NCBI GenBank assembly: GCA_963070105.1
Contig: OY718808.1
Coordinates: 4,813,738 to 4,877,737, forward strand
Origin: Litomosoides sigmodontis
Taxonomy: Eukaryota; Nematoda; Chromadorea; Rhabditida; Onchocercidae
Direction: 5' to 3'
DNA: 64,000 nt
The translations under genes were made by a program, and so were the position numbers. The notes below the pieces were generated by a model that had not been told where the DNA came from, did not search any database, and was given only the letters and a program-made list of their open reading frames with translations. This document shows, one piece after another, positions 1 to 13,900 of the stretch. Numbering within the stretch: the first letter of the stretch is position 1; the number at the start of each line of letters is the position of its first letter.

Positions 1-1745
1 CAATTGTTATATTCGGGAAATATATTAAACTGAGATATCGCTGTGCTTTCAAGTTCAATTTGTTCCTTATCTCTCCATATGATAAAGACAGACACAAAGA
101 TTGCCGATCGTAGGCAAAGATTGCAGATCATTGTTTGAAGAATGTACCAGCCATATTTCTCTAATCATTAATAGCTGATAGTTTAAATGCCCTTATCTAT
201 CGTAAACAGTATTTCAGGTAATTGAGATATGTTACATGAGCTCTGCTTAGTTCTCATTTCGCTCAACAGCTGTTCGAATTGCCAAACCTATATGCTTCCT
301 AGTTTTGACTTTAACTGGCATTTCATCCATACATCAACTCATTTCCAGTAACACACAAGTCACTGCTAAAAATGCGAATTACTTTCTCATTCTTTGAATG
401 ACTTCGACTTCATTCCTCATAGATAATATAGGCATTTTCAACAGTAACTTGGCAACAATCTCAACAATCAACAGTTCGAAAATGGAAATAACGAACAAAC
501 TAATACGTTTGTTAATCAAAATTGAAAGTTTTGCAAAGAATCATTAGCAGTCCACTTCAATACCGTTTTGCATGTCCAATGCAAGGTTTCAAGGTTTCAC
601 ATAATTAACGTCAGTTCCAATATGAGTAGCTCATAACGAATACATTTACATGCGGATAACAATTACAACCAACTGTGAAGTACATGCTTTCTAGTCCAAA
701 TTTTTTTTCTAAATGATTTGAGGGACAATGTCCTCTCAAGGAATACTTGAGAGTGGAATGGAAGAGTGACTGTAAAGTTAAAGTGACACTTACGATACTT
801 GGACAACCTCTGCTCAGCTATACATCAGGCTTATGCAACGACTAAATCTAATCTGTACAAGTCGCTGTATCGAAACCACGCAGTGAGTGAGTGACAGCGA
901 CACTTGCCGGAGTGAAAATGCGATCTCAGGGTGTCGGAGGTCTATCACTGTCGAATGTATGATTGAATTAACTATAAAATTTGAAGCAGTATAGATCGGT
1001 TAGCTTGAAGTAGTGGTACGAGGAAGTAGTAGTACACGAGCGTATGTCGCACCACAGGGTTAGGTTTAATGTGGGGTGCTAAAATGTTAGTAAAACTGCT
1101 TGATGTTACTGTTGGCTTTTTCAATGTGAGAATAATTTTTGTACTTTGAAAAATGGAGTCAAATAAGAGAAGTAGAAGTTATTCGTTAGTTTCTTTCGTC
1201 CGAAGCTTTTTCTTCTCTTTCTTTCATCTTTTAAATATCCATAACCTATGTACCACTTATCGGCGTCTGCCAAGTGCATCATAGTGGTATCTTAGCTTCC
1301 CCATTCTCTTCGTTACATATTCACATCTACCTAATTCATATTATAGAAATTATACAGCTACATTATAGGAGGCAACCTGAGATATTGGCTAAAGCATCAG
1401 TGGATTGCGGACGTACTGGTTCGTATGTGTGAGCAAAATCTAACGAACTGCAAGTGTACAAAATACTGTATTATAGCGTACTATTATAGTCGACTCAGTA
1501 GTGTATCCCTTCATTTATTGCACTGAAAATAAAAGGTAAGCCAACTTCTTCAGTTATTGATGTTATAGGGAGGAAGAGCGCACACTATGCATGAGCCATG
1601 TTTCTAATGATATGTTGCAATCACTCTTTGAGAAACCCCAAATATTGCGTAATTCATTTGGGGAAGTCCGCTTCCCTTCCTTACTCACTCGGGCTAAAAT
1701 GTTCACTAAAATGAGTGTATTGTGTTCAAGAAGGCACATTTCAGT
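1..1745. other. Upstream intergenic region, no gene seen
   Basis: No reading frame here reads like protein on either strand; the short open frames have no splice-compatible neighbours. A good minus-strand splice donor (GTAAGTGT, plus positions about 787-794) follows a stretch of higher GC (about 800-1060). This could be the 5' untranslated exon of a minus-strand gene lying to the left of the window. The stretch should also hold the promoter of the FYVE gene that starts at 1746. Confidence 0.5.
1735..1744 (+). promoter_or_regulatory. Probable spliced-leader trans-splice acceptor of the FYVE gene
   Basis: The sequence CACATTTCAG ends two bases before the ATG at 1746, and no upstream coding exon is compatible with it. 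In nematodes an orphan acceptor directly before the start codon usually marks spliced-leader addition. No transcript is available here to confirm it. Confidence 0.55.
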
Positions 1746-4700
1746 ATGTTGCGTAAACTGAAGCAGCAGGTGACTCAAGCCGTAAACAGCGTTACACCAT
1801 CCGAGGTACGCCCTCATCTTCTTTGTTGATATAGCTCACTCCACAGGAATCGTAAAGAGAGTGCATTTCTCACTAACTAAACATGCACTGCTACTTAAAA
1901 AGCGATAATGACGATAAAAAAAGCTAGGGGATGGAAATATCATGGAGTCGTCGGTTAGAAAAATTATAGTCAAAGATTCGTCAAAAAAAGAGAAATAGCT
2001 CAATAAATTTTTCGGAATTTCGTGCATAAAAAACTTGTCGTAAGGTTCTATTCAGTTCCAATTTACAGCCTCAACACGAGCTACTGTTTAATGGAAGCGA
2101 TACATCTTCGGAAGGATTTCTCTGTCCCATATGCATGCATTCCTTTTCTTGTCCAGACGAATTGCAGATACATTTTCAGATGCATACAATTAATCAGGTT
2201 GATAGTATCAGTTTTGTTTCCTTGCAACAATTAATTTAACAACAAAGCTTAATTTCAAATACTGTTTTGTACCATTTCGCGGATGTCATGTGGTTTAGAA
2301 ATTGTGATAGCAATAAAGCGTCCGGGCGTTTAGTCAATGTAGTTCGTTTTTCATGGTGTGTTGCTTTGTTTCAGGCTGGAGAACAAGATGTCAGTGGTTC
2401 GCTCTCATTTAATTCACTTGGTATGTCTACTTCCTTTTATTTTCGAAATTCCATATTTTCAAAAATAGTTATTTGTATAATTCCAACACAAGATAGGCAC
2501 CAAGTGTTATCGTTCCAGTAGGAATGTTTCGTTTAGGGAATGGTTTTAATGAATCAGATGAGGTTCATCTTGAAATGGATTTGAAAGAACTCAGATTACA
2601 ATTGGAAGATGAGAAGCGGTATTCAGTGGAGTTAAAGAAGGAGTTGGATAGGTTGCATGCCGTCATCGGAAACCAGGCAGAAATATCTGAAGTATACAAA
2701 TATCTGTTAATAATGATGCCTGTTTAATTTTTTATCTAAAGTGAAGTAGAATAATAAATGTTTTTTGCTTCTTTCTTTCGGTTTCCTTTTCTTATGTGTT
2801 ATTTACATTTTTTGAGAAATGTGACTTCATCAAACGAATTTTTTCCAAATTTTTAGGACGAAGTACCTTATCTTGCGCAACAAGTGCAGGTGCTGGAAGC
2901 TGGGAAAGCATTAGGTTATTTTTTTTAACTTTTTTAAAAATAGCAGGCTTGCATTTTTGTAATGGATTACGGTTTTATTTTCAGCAACAGAACGAATGCT
3001 TGAAATGGAAAAAGAAATAAGTGGGATGAATCGACAGGTTGAACAACTGAAGCAGGAAAAAAGCAGGTTAATTAAAAAAATTGGGGAGCTTTCGACTGAT
3101 GTTATCAGGAAAACGGATGAAATCGAGGAGAAAAATAAAGAGAAGATACTTTTGGGTGATGAGTTAGTACGCTACCGGCAGGAAATAGAGAATTTAGAAG
3201 CGGAAACCGATGATCTACGGAAAAAACTTGATCAAAGGTGAATTTAAGAATTTTTTATGATTTTACAGTAGGTTGATCTTTTTCTATGTTTGTCTAACTC
3301 AATTTAGGCCATCAGAAGATGATGTCAATGTGCTTAGGAAAGAACTAGTACATGCACAGCAGCTGATGGACGCAATAACACAAGAGAAAGAAGAAGAAAT
3401 TAATAAGGATATTGGTACTATACGTCATATGGAGCAAGACCATAAAAAGTAAGTAATTTTGTTTTTGAAGTGAGTTTTGAGTGGTGTTTTTAGCTGTAAG
3501 TCTATGGCGTTGATTAGGAAATATTTTGGTGAAGTATTCATGAAGTGGGATCCTTGTTGAGAATATTTGTTCTTATTTGTTTGTTCCAAAATATTTTTTC
3601 AGACTAACTTGTGAAATTGAGGTTCTAAAAGGCAATATTGAAGTTCTCAAGAATACGATCTCCAAGTTAGTTAATAAGTTAATGCCCTTTCATTTGCTGA
3701 TTTTTAATGAGTTCTTAGCGTCTTAATGTTTGATTTCATGTATACAAAATTATTTCAGATCTGATGGCGGAGCAAAGAAACTTATTAAAGAAATCGAAAG
3801 TTTCAGAAAAATTTGGGAAGTACGTTGCTTATTCATATTCTATGCATTCCAAAGTTGACACTTTAAAGTTCGAATTTTGCAGGAGAAAGCCGCAAATGCA
3901 ACTGAAAGAATCTTTGATGCTTGCAAGAAAATCGACCGTTTAGAAATTGCAGTGAATGAATACCGAGAGGATAATAGAATTAAAGAGAATAGATTTTCGA
4001 GACTTGAAGATTCAAACAAATCTCTGTTGGAGGTAGTGTCGGTGATAATAGTTTTGAGACGCTTTGTTGATAATTAAAAAAAAAAACTGCTTGAACGACA
4101 ATGAGATCAGTTCTTTTAGTTTCAAGTCATTTTTTTAATTTAGTCATTTTTTTTTTAATTTAGGTTTCACAAGAAAATGAAAGGTACAAGGAGGAGTTGC
4201 GGCAAAATAAGTGCGCGTTAGACATGGCTGTGTTGAAGGCTGAAGAAGTTCGTCTAAATTTATTTTTAAATTTACTTATTATCTCTGATGCGGCATCACA
4301 ATGACCTTTGATCATATTTCCAGGTGGAGAAAGAACATATTAATTTGCAACAAGAAATCGTGGCATTAACAGCTTTGCTCGATGGACAAAAGCAGAATTA
4401 CGCGGAAAAAGTTTGAGATAATTCGAAATAATTTTCTATAAAGTTTCGAAAATGATTTGTTGGTGTTTAGTAAATGATCGAACTAACTCTTCAGGAAATG
4501 CAAACAACTAAGGAAGAGGAAGCAATAATTGAATATCAAAATGAAATTGAACAACTGAAGAAAAACGTTTCCAAATTGGAAACTTCTTTAACTGAAGCAT
4601 GCACTGCCGAACTTATTTTGAAGCAGAGTTTAAAAGAAGCAAAGGCAAACGAATCACTATTGATACAAAAGGTTCGTTTCCCTTGTGTATTGTGCCGCTA

Positions 4701-7700
4701 TTTTTAGCATTTGTCTCATATCTTCCTTATTTATCTCAATTATCTTAAAGCTAGTTAGATAACTTTCAAATGCTTTGATAACTCACGGTTTTAAGTGGCT
4801 AAAAAAAATTTTTTCCGCAGATTTCTGAAGGCAGTGGAGCTGATAAACTAGCAATGGAGCAAATGCATATGGAGAAAGTGGCACTTGAAGAAACAGTAAA
4901 TAGATTAAGTGAAGCTCTGAAGACTTTAAATATTTCGCACCAGTGTGCAATATCTCAGCCTGAAGGAAGTTGGAAAGAGGAGATAGAGGCTAAAAATGAG
5001 AAAATGAAGGAGCTGGAAAATGAGCTGAAAAAAATGCATTGTAGCTGCGTTTATGCTGAGGAAGAGAACAAGAAAGTTTGTGATCCTTTTTGCTTTGATC
5101 CTTATTTATCTTTGGTACTCTCCCATCTATGGATTCAGGAAATTATTCTCTCAAACATATAATATGGTGTCTTTAGAATTTAGCTATCTAATTTAGTAAT
5201 GCATCTGTTATATATAATGTTTCAAAAATCATTTTTCCATCAAAGTATATTCTTCACAAGTTATTTGAATTAATTATATTGTGATTTCGATAACACCGAT
5301 TGTCGTATTTTTTAATTGATTTTAGTTTAAGTCACATCTTAAAATTTAAATGAGGAATACCACAAAAAAGCAGATAATTTGTGTACAGTGCTATAGCACA
5401 ATGTTCTGAGAATTTATTTTATGTATCTGGAAATATTTCCCTATTCCTAAATTTAATTTTTTTAAAAAGGATTGTTCTAGTTATCGGCAATTCTGGAAGA
5501 AAAAATGGTGACAATTGAAGATAAGAATAAAATAATTCAAACAGAAAGTGTCAAATTGAAGTCAGCTATTGAAAAGCTCGCGTTAATGGAAGAGAAAGCG
5601 CGACAATTGGTTGGTTATTCTCATTTAATTTGCTACGTTTGACTTTAATCACTGCTTGCAAAGGAATGTAGAAACTCACTGTAATCATAGATTGCTGTGC
5701 GTGGTTGTTTTTTGTTAGATGTAGTCGGCAACAGACTATGAATTAGTGAAAGAATGCCATGATTGCTCATTAGTAGTAACTAAAGAATTGTTGGATATAA
5801 GCTTAAACAATATTTCTCTACCGTATTTTATTTTCGTAAAATTTTGACCTCATATAAATTTTTGTTGCATGTTATTCTTTTAATCTAAATTGTTCAAGTT
5901 TCCTGACTTTACTGGAGTTCAGCAGTATTCATAGGATAATGAACTGCATGAAAAGGAAACTGTAGCGGTCAAATATAATGAAGAATGTATGAAATTACAA
6001 GAAACGGTGAACAACGTACAGTCAGAATTGAAAGAAATAAAAACAGCGAAAATGCAGGCTAACTTTTGGATATTTCATTTTCTTTTGTACATTCCAAAGC
6101 TATCGTTAGTTCTTTTAACAACACTTTTGTTCTTTGTGTGAACCAGCACCAACTAACTGCTATTTCAGAAATTTTATTGTTTTGTGATAACATTTTCCAA
6201 AATTTATAGAAAGTAAAGGAAAAAACTATTCATGGAATAAAGCCTAGAATTGTTCATTTTCAATCAGTAGTATTAAAGTAGTGCGGTGTGGCAAATTGGT
6301 CTGCTTATGGGCAACTTCTCAGAACTTTTTCAGTAGCAACGAAAAAATTGCGAGTTAAAGAGACTCTATCTTGTTTCAGTTAGAATTCAACTTGGTGGAA
6401 AAAGCTGAAAGTTCAGAGCAGAACATTTGTCAGTTACAGGAGGCACTTTTGATATGTGAGCAAGAAAGAAATACGCTGAAGGAACAGCATGAAAGTATCA
6501 TGCAGCAGTTTTCTGCCTTGGTATGTTATATCTTCATTTAATGTCAGATCATTTATATATTTTGGTTAATGTGAATGATCCTCATTCAATTTTTGTAAAA
6601 TCGGTATTGATTGTCTTCCTTGTTTTGATTCTACTTTTTCTGGTATTCCAGATACTCGAAGTATTTTGTAGGTTGAAGAATGTTCGAGATATAAAGATAA
6701 CGAAGTTGAATTATTAGAGAACGTGAGCCAAAAGGAATTACTAGTAAAGGTAAAAGTATCAAAATTTGGTGGATGCAACTTTTTTCTTCGGGAACTTTGC
6801 GCAATCGATTGCAGATATATTTTTATTCGAAAGAAGAATTCCTCGCTAGGAATGCAAGTCGCCTGAATGGGACTTTTATTTTCACTTCTACACAATAAAT
6901 TACATAAAGCTAAAAAAGATGAAACAAGGTTAAAAAAGGGATTTTTCTTTTTTTCTTTTCTTTTTTGAAAGGAAAAGACAGGTGAAGTAAAGGCTTCAAA
7001 CACTCTCTCAAATACTTTTAAAATTGTTCCTTCTTCCTAACATTTTTCTACACTAAAAAAGTACCAAACACACACATACACACACGCACACAGATTTGTT
7101 TACAAAGAATTGCATGCCATTGAAATCGAAGGCCTCAATTTTTTCATTTTTGTTTCTTTTTGATTTATAAAATCAAAAGCTTTTCATTTGTTCCTTTTTC
7201 TTCTCACTTTTCTTGGTTGAATTTTAAAATATCCCAAATTAACTATATTAATTTCTTTTTCCATTATTTTCATTTATCATCGCTAGCGCATTTATTCGAA
7301 AATGAATCTAACTTTTCATAATGAATCTGATCTAACATACCGTAATGAAGCTAACATTTCATTATGAGTCTAACCTCGCATAATGAGTTTAACGTGTTTC
7401 ATAGTGAATTAATTTAATTCATTGTAAAAAACAAAAAAACCTGGAACGTTTATCCTTGTAATATTGTATCATGAAATCGTAATGTTATAGAAATTAGAGG
7501 AAGAGATCAGCAATTTATTATCAAAGTTGGAATCTGAAAAACATAATCATGATAACTCTATAAAGGATTTGCAATGTGAATTGAATAAGATGCATCAGAA
7601 TAATACAACGGTGTTGACTGCAAAAGAAAGAGTTAAATTTTTGTTTTGATAGTATATATTGTGGAATATTATGAGGTTATGGGAAATTTCTTGAGTTTCA

Positions 7701-9694
7701 TTGTTAAACAAAGCTTATTAAGCTGAACATATTAAAAATAGAATTAGATAGGATAGTAAACGGAACATCTGTGTTCTAATTCAAATTATTGAAAACTGAG
7801 GGGGATTTCTGAAAATTGATATGCGCCTAGGATATCTGCTTATGTGAATTTCCTTGCAGGAAGTGATGACTCATTTGAAGACGATTTCTGAGCTAAATGA
7901 GCAGCTTCATTCGAAAGAGAAACAATTATTTGATGTAATGCAAGAAATGGTACAATTGTTCTTAATGATTATTTCTAATCATAAATTTGTCACTAAGATC
8001 ACTAGCATGAATATTGTTAAACATCTTTGTATTGCAAAATGCGACAATGTGCCACACGATTATTGGTTACAATCGTTCATGACAGCTTGAGGTGAAATCT
8101 CGCCAGAACGAAGTTTTGTTGTTTGGATCATGCACCAACAATAATTGCGGAAGTCGAAGTTGTGGGCAGAAGTCCATAAAATGACATGTAGAATATAAAT
8201 AGTTCATTTGCAGGAAAGGGTGCAGAGTGAATTGCACATAAGAGAAGAAGGAAGATCGGCTCTGGAAAATGAAGCATTAAAATTGAACAGGCAAAACTCA
8301 GAGGTATTTAAAACAAAGGCTTTTATTTCAACCTATTCTGCAAATTTGCGAGCTTGTTAGTTTTCATATTTCAGTTGCGAGAGGAGATTTGTGGTCTTAA
8401 AAAGTACGCGTTACAACTCAGAAATGATTTCGAAAACGAGACAGATTTACTAAAAAACAATTTGGTTTGTATTTTGAAATTCTAAATCTGACTCTGCTGC
8501 ATATTTTCTCGCTTTTGAATTCTACTTTTGTGCAAAATTTGTTTTCAGGAAAAATGTAGAAAGGATAAAGAAGAAAGTTTATCGAAACTTCATGTGCAAC
8601 TGGAGACAGAAAAAAATAAAGTAAAGGAGGCTTCAAAAAGTAATGAGGAAAAAGATGAAAGTTTGAGACAAATGAAAAATGATTTAGAAAATGCCAAGGA
8701 AGATTTAAGGGAATTAAAAGCTGTTCGATGCGGTAGGTTTTAAGGTTTTCTTACGATACGCATTGGATTCTTTAACGTTACTACATGATTATGCAAAAAC
8801 GTTGAAATTCTCTTCTTTATTTATTATTATTGTTTGTAAAATTGATCTGATACTGTATTGTTACTTACCTACAGAGTTTGAGAAAAGGAAAGCAGAGTGG
8901 TTGCAAGAAAAACGAGCATTGCAAGAAAGGTTGGTATGAGTGATCTGTGTTTGCATCGTACTTGCTCTGCAGTTTTGACTTATATTTATTTTGGTACCTG
9001 CATTGTTAAAATTATTCGTATTTTAGATGGATTTTGCAAAACAATCGAGTAACGAAGAATATACTAAGTATTTACTCAATTTTTAGGTGTTTGACAGCAG
9101 AAAGTGATCTTGAATTTGAACGCGAACGGGCTATTGTAAACAAGAGGAATTTCGATGATATTCAGACTGCTATTCGAGAACTTGGACAAGTGAATCAAAA
9201 TTTGCAGGTTAAGCTTTTATAGTTCTATCGCATTCTTTTATTTTATTCCGTTGCTTCATTAGTCGTTAAAAATAGAGAATTTAGAAGTTATGTCTTTCAA
9301 TCCTAAATATTGCAGCAGTTTTTAACACGTTACTTTTACTTTTTTATTTATCTATTATAATGTTCTGGATTAAATAAGCATGAAATGTTTTTTTTTTACT
9401 TTTCTTGCTCTGCAGTTTTGACTTATATTCATTTTGGTACCTGCATTGTTAAAATTATTCGTATTTTAGATGGATTTTGCAAAGCAGATATCACGTAAAT
9501 GGCTGGAAGATTCGGAAGCTATAAATTGTCATTCATGTGGCAAACTTTTTACTATCACAAATCGCAAACATCATTGCAGGCAGTGCGGACAAATATTTTG
9601 TGCTTCCTGTTCATCATTTACAGCTAAAATTGCGTCATCAAGAAATCCGGTTCGTGTTTGTAATGCATGTCATGAAGAAATTATGCATCGGTAA
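1746..9694 (+). CDS. eea-1: EEA1-like early endosome tether: long coiled coil with C-terminal FYVE zinc finger
   Basis: The rebuilt model has 25 exons and 1023 aa: 1746-1805, 2375-2420, 2522-2691, 2857-2914, 2985-3237, 3308-3448, 3603-3665, 3759-3819, 3883-4032, 4164-4247, 4324-4410, 4495-4671, 4821-5075, 5481-5609, 5935-6057, 6380-6520, 6672-6749, 7491-7631, 7860-7949, 8214-8303, 8375-8464, 8549-8732, 8875-8929, 9087-9207, 9470-9694. All junctions keep frame. Residues about 45-945 are Glu/Lys/Leu-rich coiled coil. The last exon is a FYVE domain: WLEDSE at 960-965, four CxxC-type zinc pairs, the basic signature RKHHCRQCG at 981-989, and RVC near the end. FYVE domains bind PI3P, so the product should tether early endosomes, as EEA1 does with Rab5. 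No N-terminal C2H2 finger is present; instead the N-terminus begins MLRKLKQQV, like golgins. Exon 15 needs a GC donor (CAG|GCTAAC at 6058). Start chosen because a trans-splice acceptor sits two bases upstream. Confidence 0.9.
7301..7410. repeat. Degenerate short tandem repeat in an intron of the FYVE gene
   Basis: About five loose copies of a 19-24 bp unit built on aatgaRtctaac followed by a ttcat-like end lie in the 741-bp intron between 6749 and 7491. The copies have diverged. It looks like an old minisatellite with no sign of coding use. Confidence 0.5.
8961..9040 (+). repeat. 80-bp direct duplication, copy 1 (decoy acceptor)
   Basis: Positions 8961-9040 match 9404-9483 at 79 of 80 bases by eye, at an offset of 443 bp. 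The copied block carries the polypyrimidine tract, the acceptor TATTTTAG and the first 14 bases of the FYVE exon. Copy 1 therefore has a splice acceptor at 9026, followed by an open frame that begins like the FYVE exon (MDFAKQ) and hits a stop at 9084-9086. Confidence 0.85.
9404..9483 (+). repeat. 80-bp direct duplication, copy 2 (true FYVE-exon acceptor)
   Basis: This is the downstream copy of the block at 8961-9040. It contains the real 3' splice site, ending at 9469, and the first codons of the FYVE exon. The zinc-finger coding sequence continues only from this copy, so it is the functional one. Confidence 0.85.
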
Positions 9695-11303
<1,609 letters not shown>

Positions 11304-13900
11304 ATGTGTAATACAATCGCTCTTAGCACAGCATCATTACTGCTGTTAGTAATATTACTATCATATTCTGGAAGAGGTACCTATGCAGTTGTTTGCACTT
11401 ACATGGGTGAAAAGCATAATGATGGTGACCGATGGGTAAGTTATAATTTAAAATTCAAATATTAAATTTCGAACAGAATAGTAGTAGAACTTAGCAATTT
11501 TTCTGTAAACCATGAACGATAATAACATTTTAATTTAAAAGAATATTTTTACTTTCGAATGTTTTGGAGAATTCATCAAAAATCTCCTAGCAGAGTAAAT
11601 ATACACGAACAAATCATTTCAAGAAATTGTGGCTCATTTGAATTAGAATTACATTAAATAAAAAATAAGCAAAATTTTGGCAGTGAATCGAGTGCGTGTT
11701 AAATTTCAGGTAGTGCGATCAGCATTCATTATCGAATGTCACGTTTATCCGAACGGAGCATGGCGAGCTGATGTCGTCGCATGCCAAACACCCAACGGTA
11801 TCGAAATGCACGATGGTGACGAGATCATGGAGAATGATGTGGTCCATTTTCACTCTTTTCTGTTTTTGCAAGATTTTGAGAGGAGATTTTAGGGATGCTT
11901 TAAATTTTGAGGTGTCTTACGTAATTAACAACAATTTATTAGGATGAATGGAATGAGGAAATGTAGCTTAAAGATAACAAATAGAATGATTTAAAACATG
12001 GTTCAAATGTAATTTTTCAGAAGTTACAATGTTCGAAGTCACCAGCGGGTGGATATCGAATGCAAAAACATTACTTTAACCGAAATGTTACTTGTGAAGG
12101 GCATAACTTTGGTAAGAACTGCAGCAAGATTTATTCATATTTGTATGAATACTAACTAGTATTCCAAGCATTTTTATGTATATTTTCTATTTTAATTCAA
12201 AAATTCTAACAACTACATAGGAGAGTGGTGGATCAGTAAAAGGAACTTCAATAAAACTTGCACACCAATGGGAACATATATTCTTAATTGTTTAACGGAT
12301 ACCGGTATTCCGATTAAACTAAACACATCCGTTACATTGAGTGGAACTCGATATAAGTTTGTTTCTATTCTTGTTAAAATTCACAGCTCTTCATGTTTCA
12401 TACCACTTTCCTGTCAGAAAAACAGTTTTTTCCACTTCAAAGTTAATGACACCAATGACAGCGGTTGTACAGTGAAAAATTGTTTGGAAATAGTAGTTGA
12501 AAGACTATAAGTTCGTTCGTTCATCACCCATCTAATTGGTAACTGTTAAATTCATCATCGTAAGAGTACATTTTATGATCAACCTATTTCGGGATCTTCC
12601 AACTATAAATTACTTTTCTAATTATAAATTAGCACAGGAAAGGGATAGTAATAGTAGATGGAAATCATATAATTTGATTCAAAATTACCAATTATTTAAA
12701 AAGATAAACAGTACCATAATATTCATTGTGATATGATACCTTTCAAATGAGAGCTAAAATAAAATTCATTATTTTTCAGTTGTACAGGTCGTAGTGATGG
12801 TTTAGTGAGTCTCACACGAGACTTCGTGAGAAATTTTCATTCAACGTCGACGACTGAACAACTTTATTGTATTGTTGACGGTACACGAAAGAAAATAAAC
12901 GAAACGTTTGTTTGTTTTTTTCGCTGTTCGATTTTTTTTTTGAAATTTCAAAATATTTAAGTCTTATTTAATGCTTTATTGTAACAAATGATTCGAAAGG
13001 GTTGTGATGTGTATGGTCCTTTTTCTTGCATCGTCGCTGTGCGAAATTGCATTAGAATGAATGAATGAATCATTTCAAGATGGATCGAAGATGAGAATTT
13101 TATTAAAAAATGCAATGAGCGAGCTGCAATCGTTGTTAAAGCTTGCATCGCTGATAGTTTCGTCATCGATCTGAATTCAAAACTTACACGTAATGGTAAG
13201 GTGGGTTCTTTCGAGCACACTTTCCCTGACATATATATCAATCACCTTTTTCTTACACATTTTCAATCTTTCCGTTCACCTACGTTTTACCAGTTTCGCT
13301 TCCATTTGATGTTTTGAATTACTTTATCATTTAAACATTTAAGTGTTTTAAAAATAAACCGGTCTCTCGTATTTTTACAATAATTTTTTTTAATTACTTC
13401 AGGCAATTATAGATATTTAGTTGCGATTATAAAATTATTTTATTTCGTAAATGATTTAACAAGAAAAATCAAAAAAAAATTTTCATGCATCATAAAATTT
13501 GCGGAATTTCACTTCTTGCTAAATAATACGCTACATTCTCTTTTCTCTCAAGCTCAAAGAATTTCAATTTCAGCCATCATAACTGTTTGTGAAATTGAAT
13601 TTCAGCAATTGCACTAATAATTTTGTTTACTTCTTAAGACTAATTTTTCTAATCCATCGTGTAGAAGCAATTTAATTCTGTAATAATTACGCAATAAAAA
13701 TTTAAAAAATCAAGGAAAAAATGAGTTCAACTGAGGGAGAAAATTTTGACGGTTCCTGATCTTCATTTGCGGTACAAGATTGTCGTTTCATTTGACCATT
13801 TGAGGAATTGTATTTTCAGCTGTACAGTTGCACTGGAAATGGCAATGGGAATGTTTTGTTCAAAATTATGCCAATTGTTAACAACGACACTGCTTCCTGA
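11304..13900 (+). CDS. Secreted MIG-18-like protein with fibronectin type I-like cysteine repeats
   Basis: Model of 8 exons, 275 aa: 11304-11435, 11710-11838, 12021-12111, 12221-12356, 12780-12905, 13080-13195, 13403-13419, 13820-13900. The N-terminus has a hydrophobic signal peptide (SLLLLVILLS core, cleavage near residue 26). Three degenerate repeats follow, each with Trp, then C-x(n)-(A/N)C, a polar stretch, then a YxC or LQC followed by (S/T)G-type residues; examples are VVACQTP, YILNC, VVKACIA, RYNCTG and LYSCTG. The first unit opens with CTYMGEKHNDGDRW, typical of the nematode 'abnormal cell migration protein 18-like fibronectin type I' family. C. elegans MIG-18 acts in extracellular matrix with MIG-17 during gonad migration; that role here is inference. 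Two donors use GTTTGT. The exon 2 donor (GAT|GTGGTC), the exon 6 acceptor (TTCAAG) and the 17-nt exon 7 are the weak points. Confidence 0.65.
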
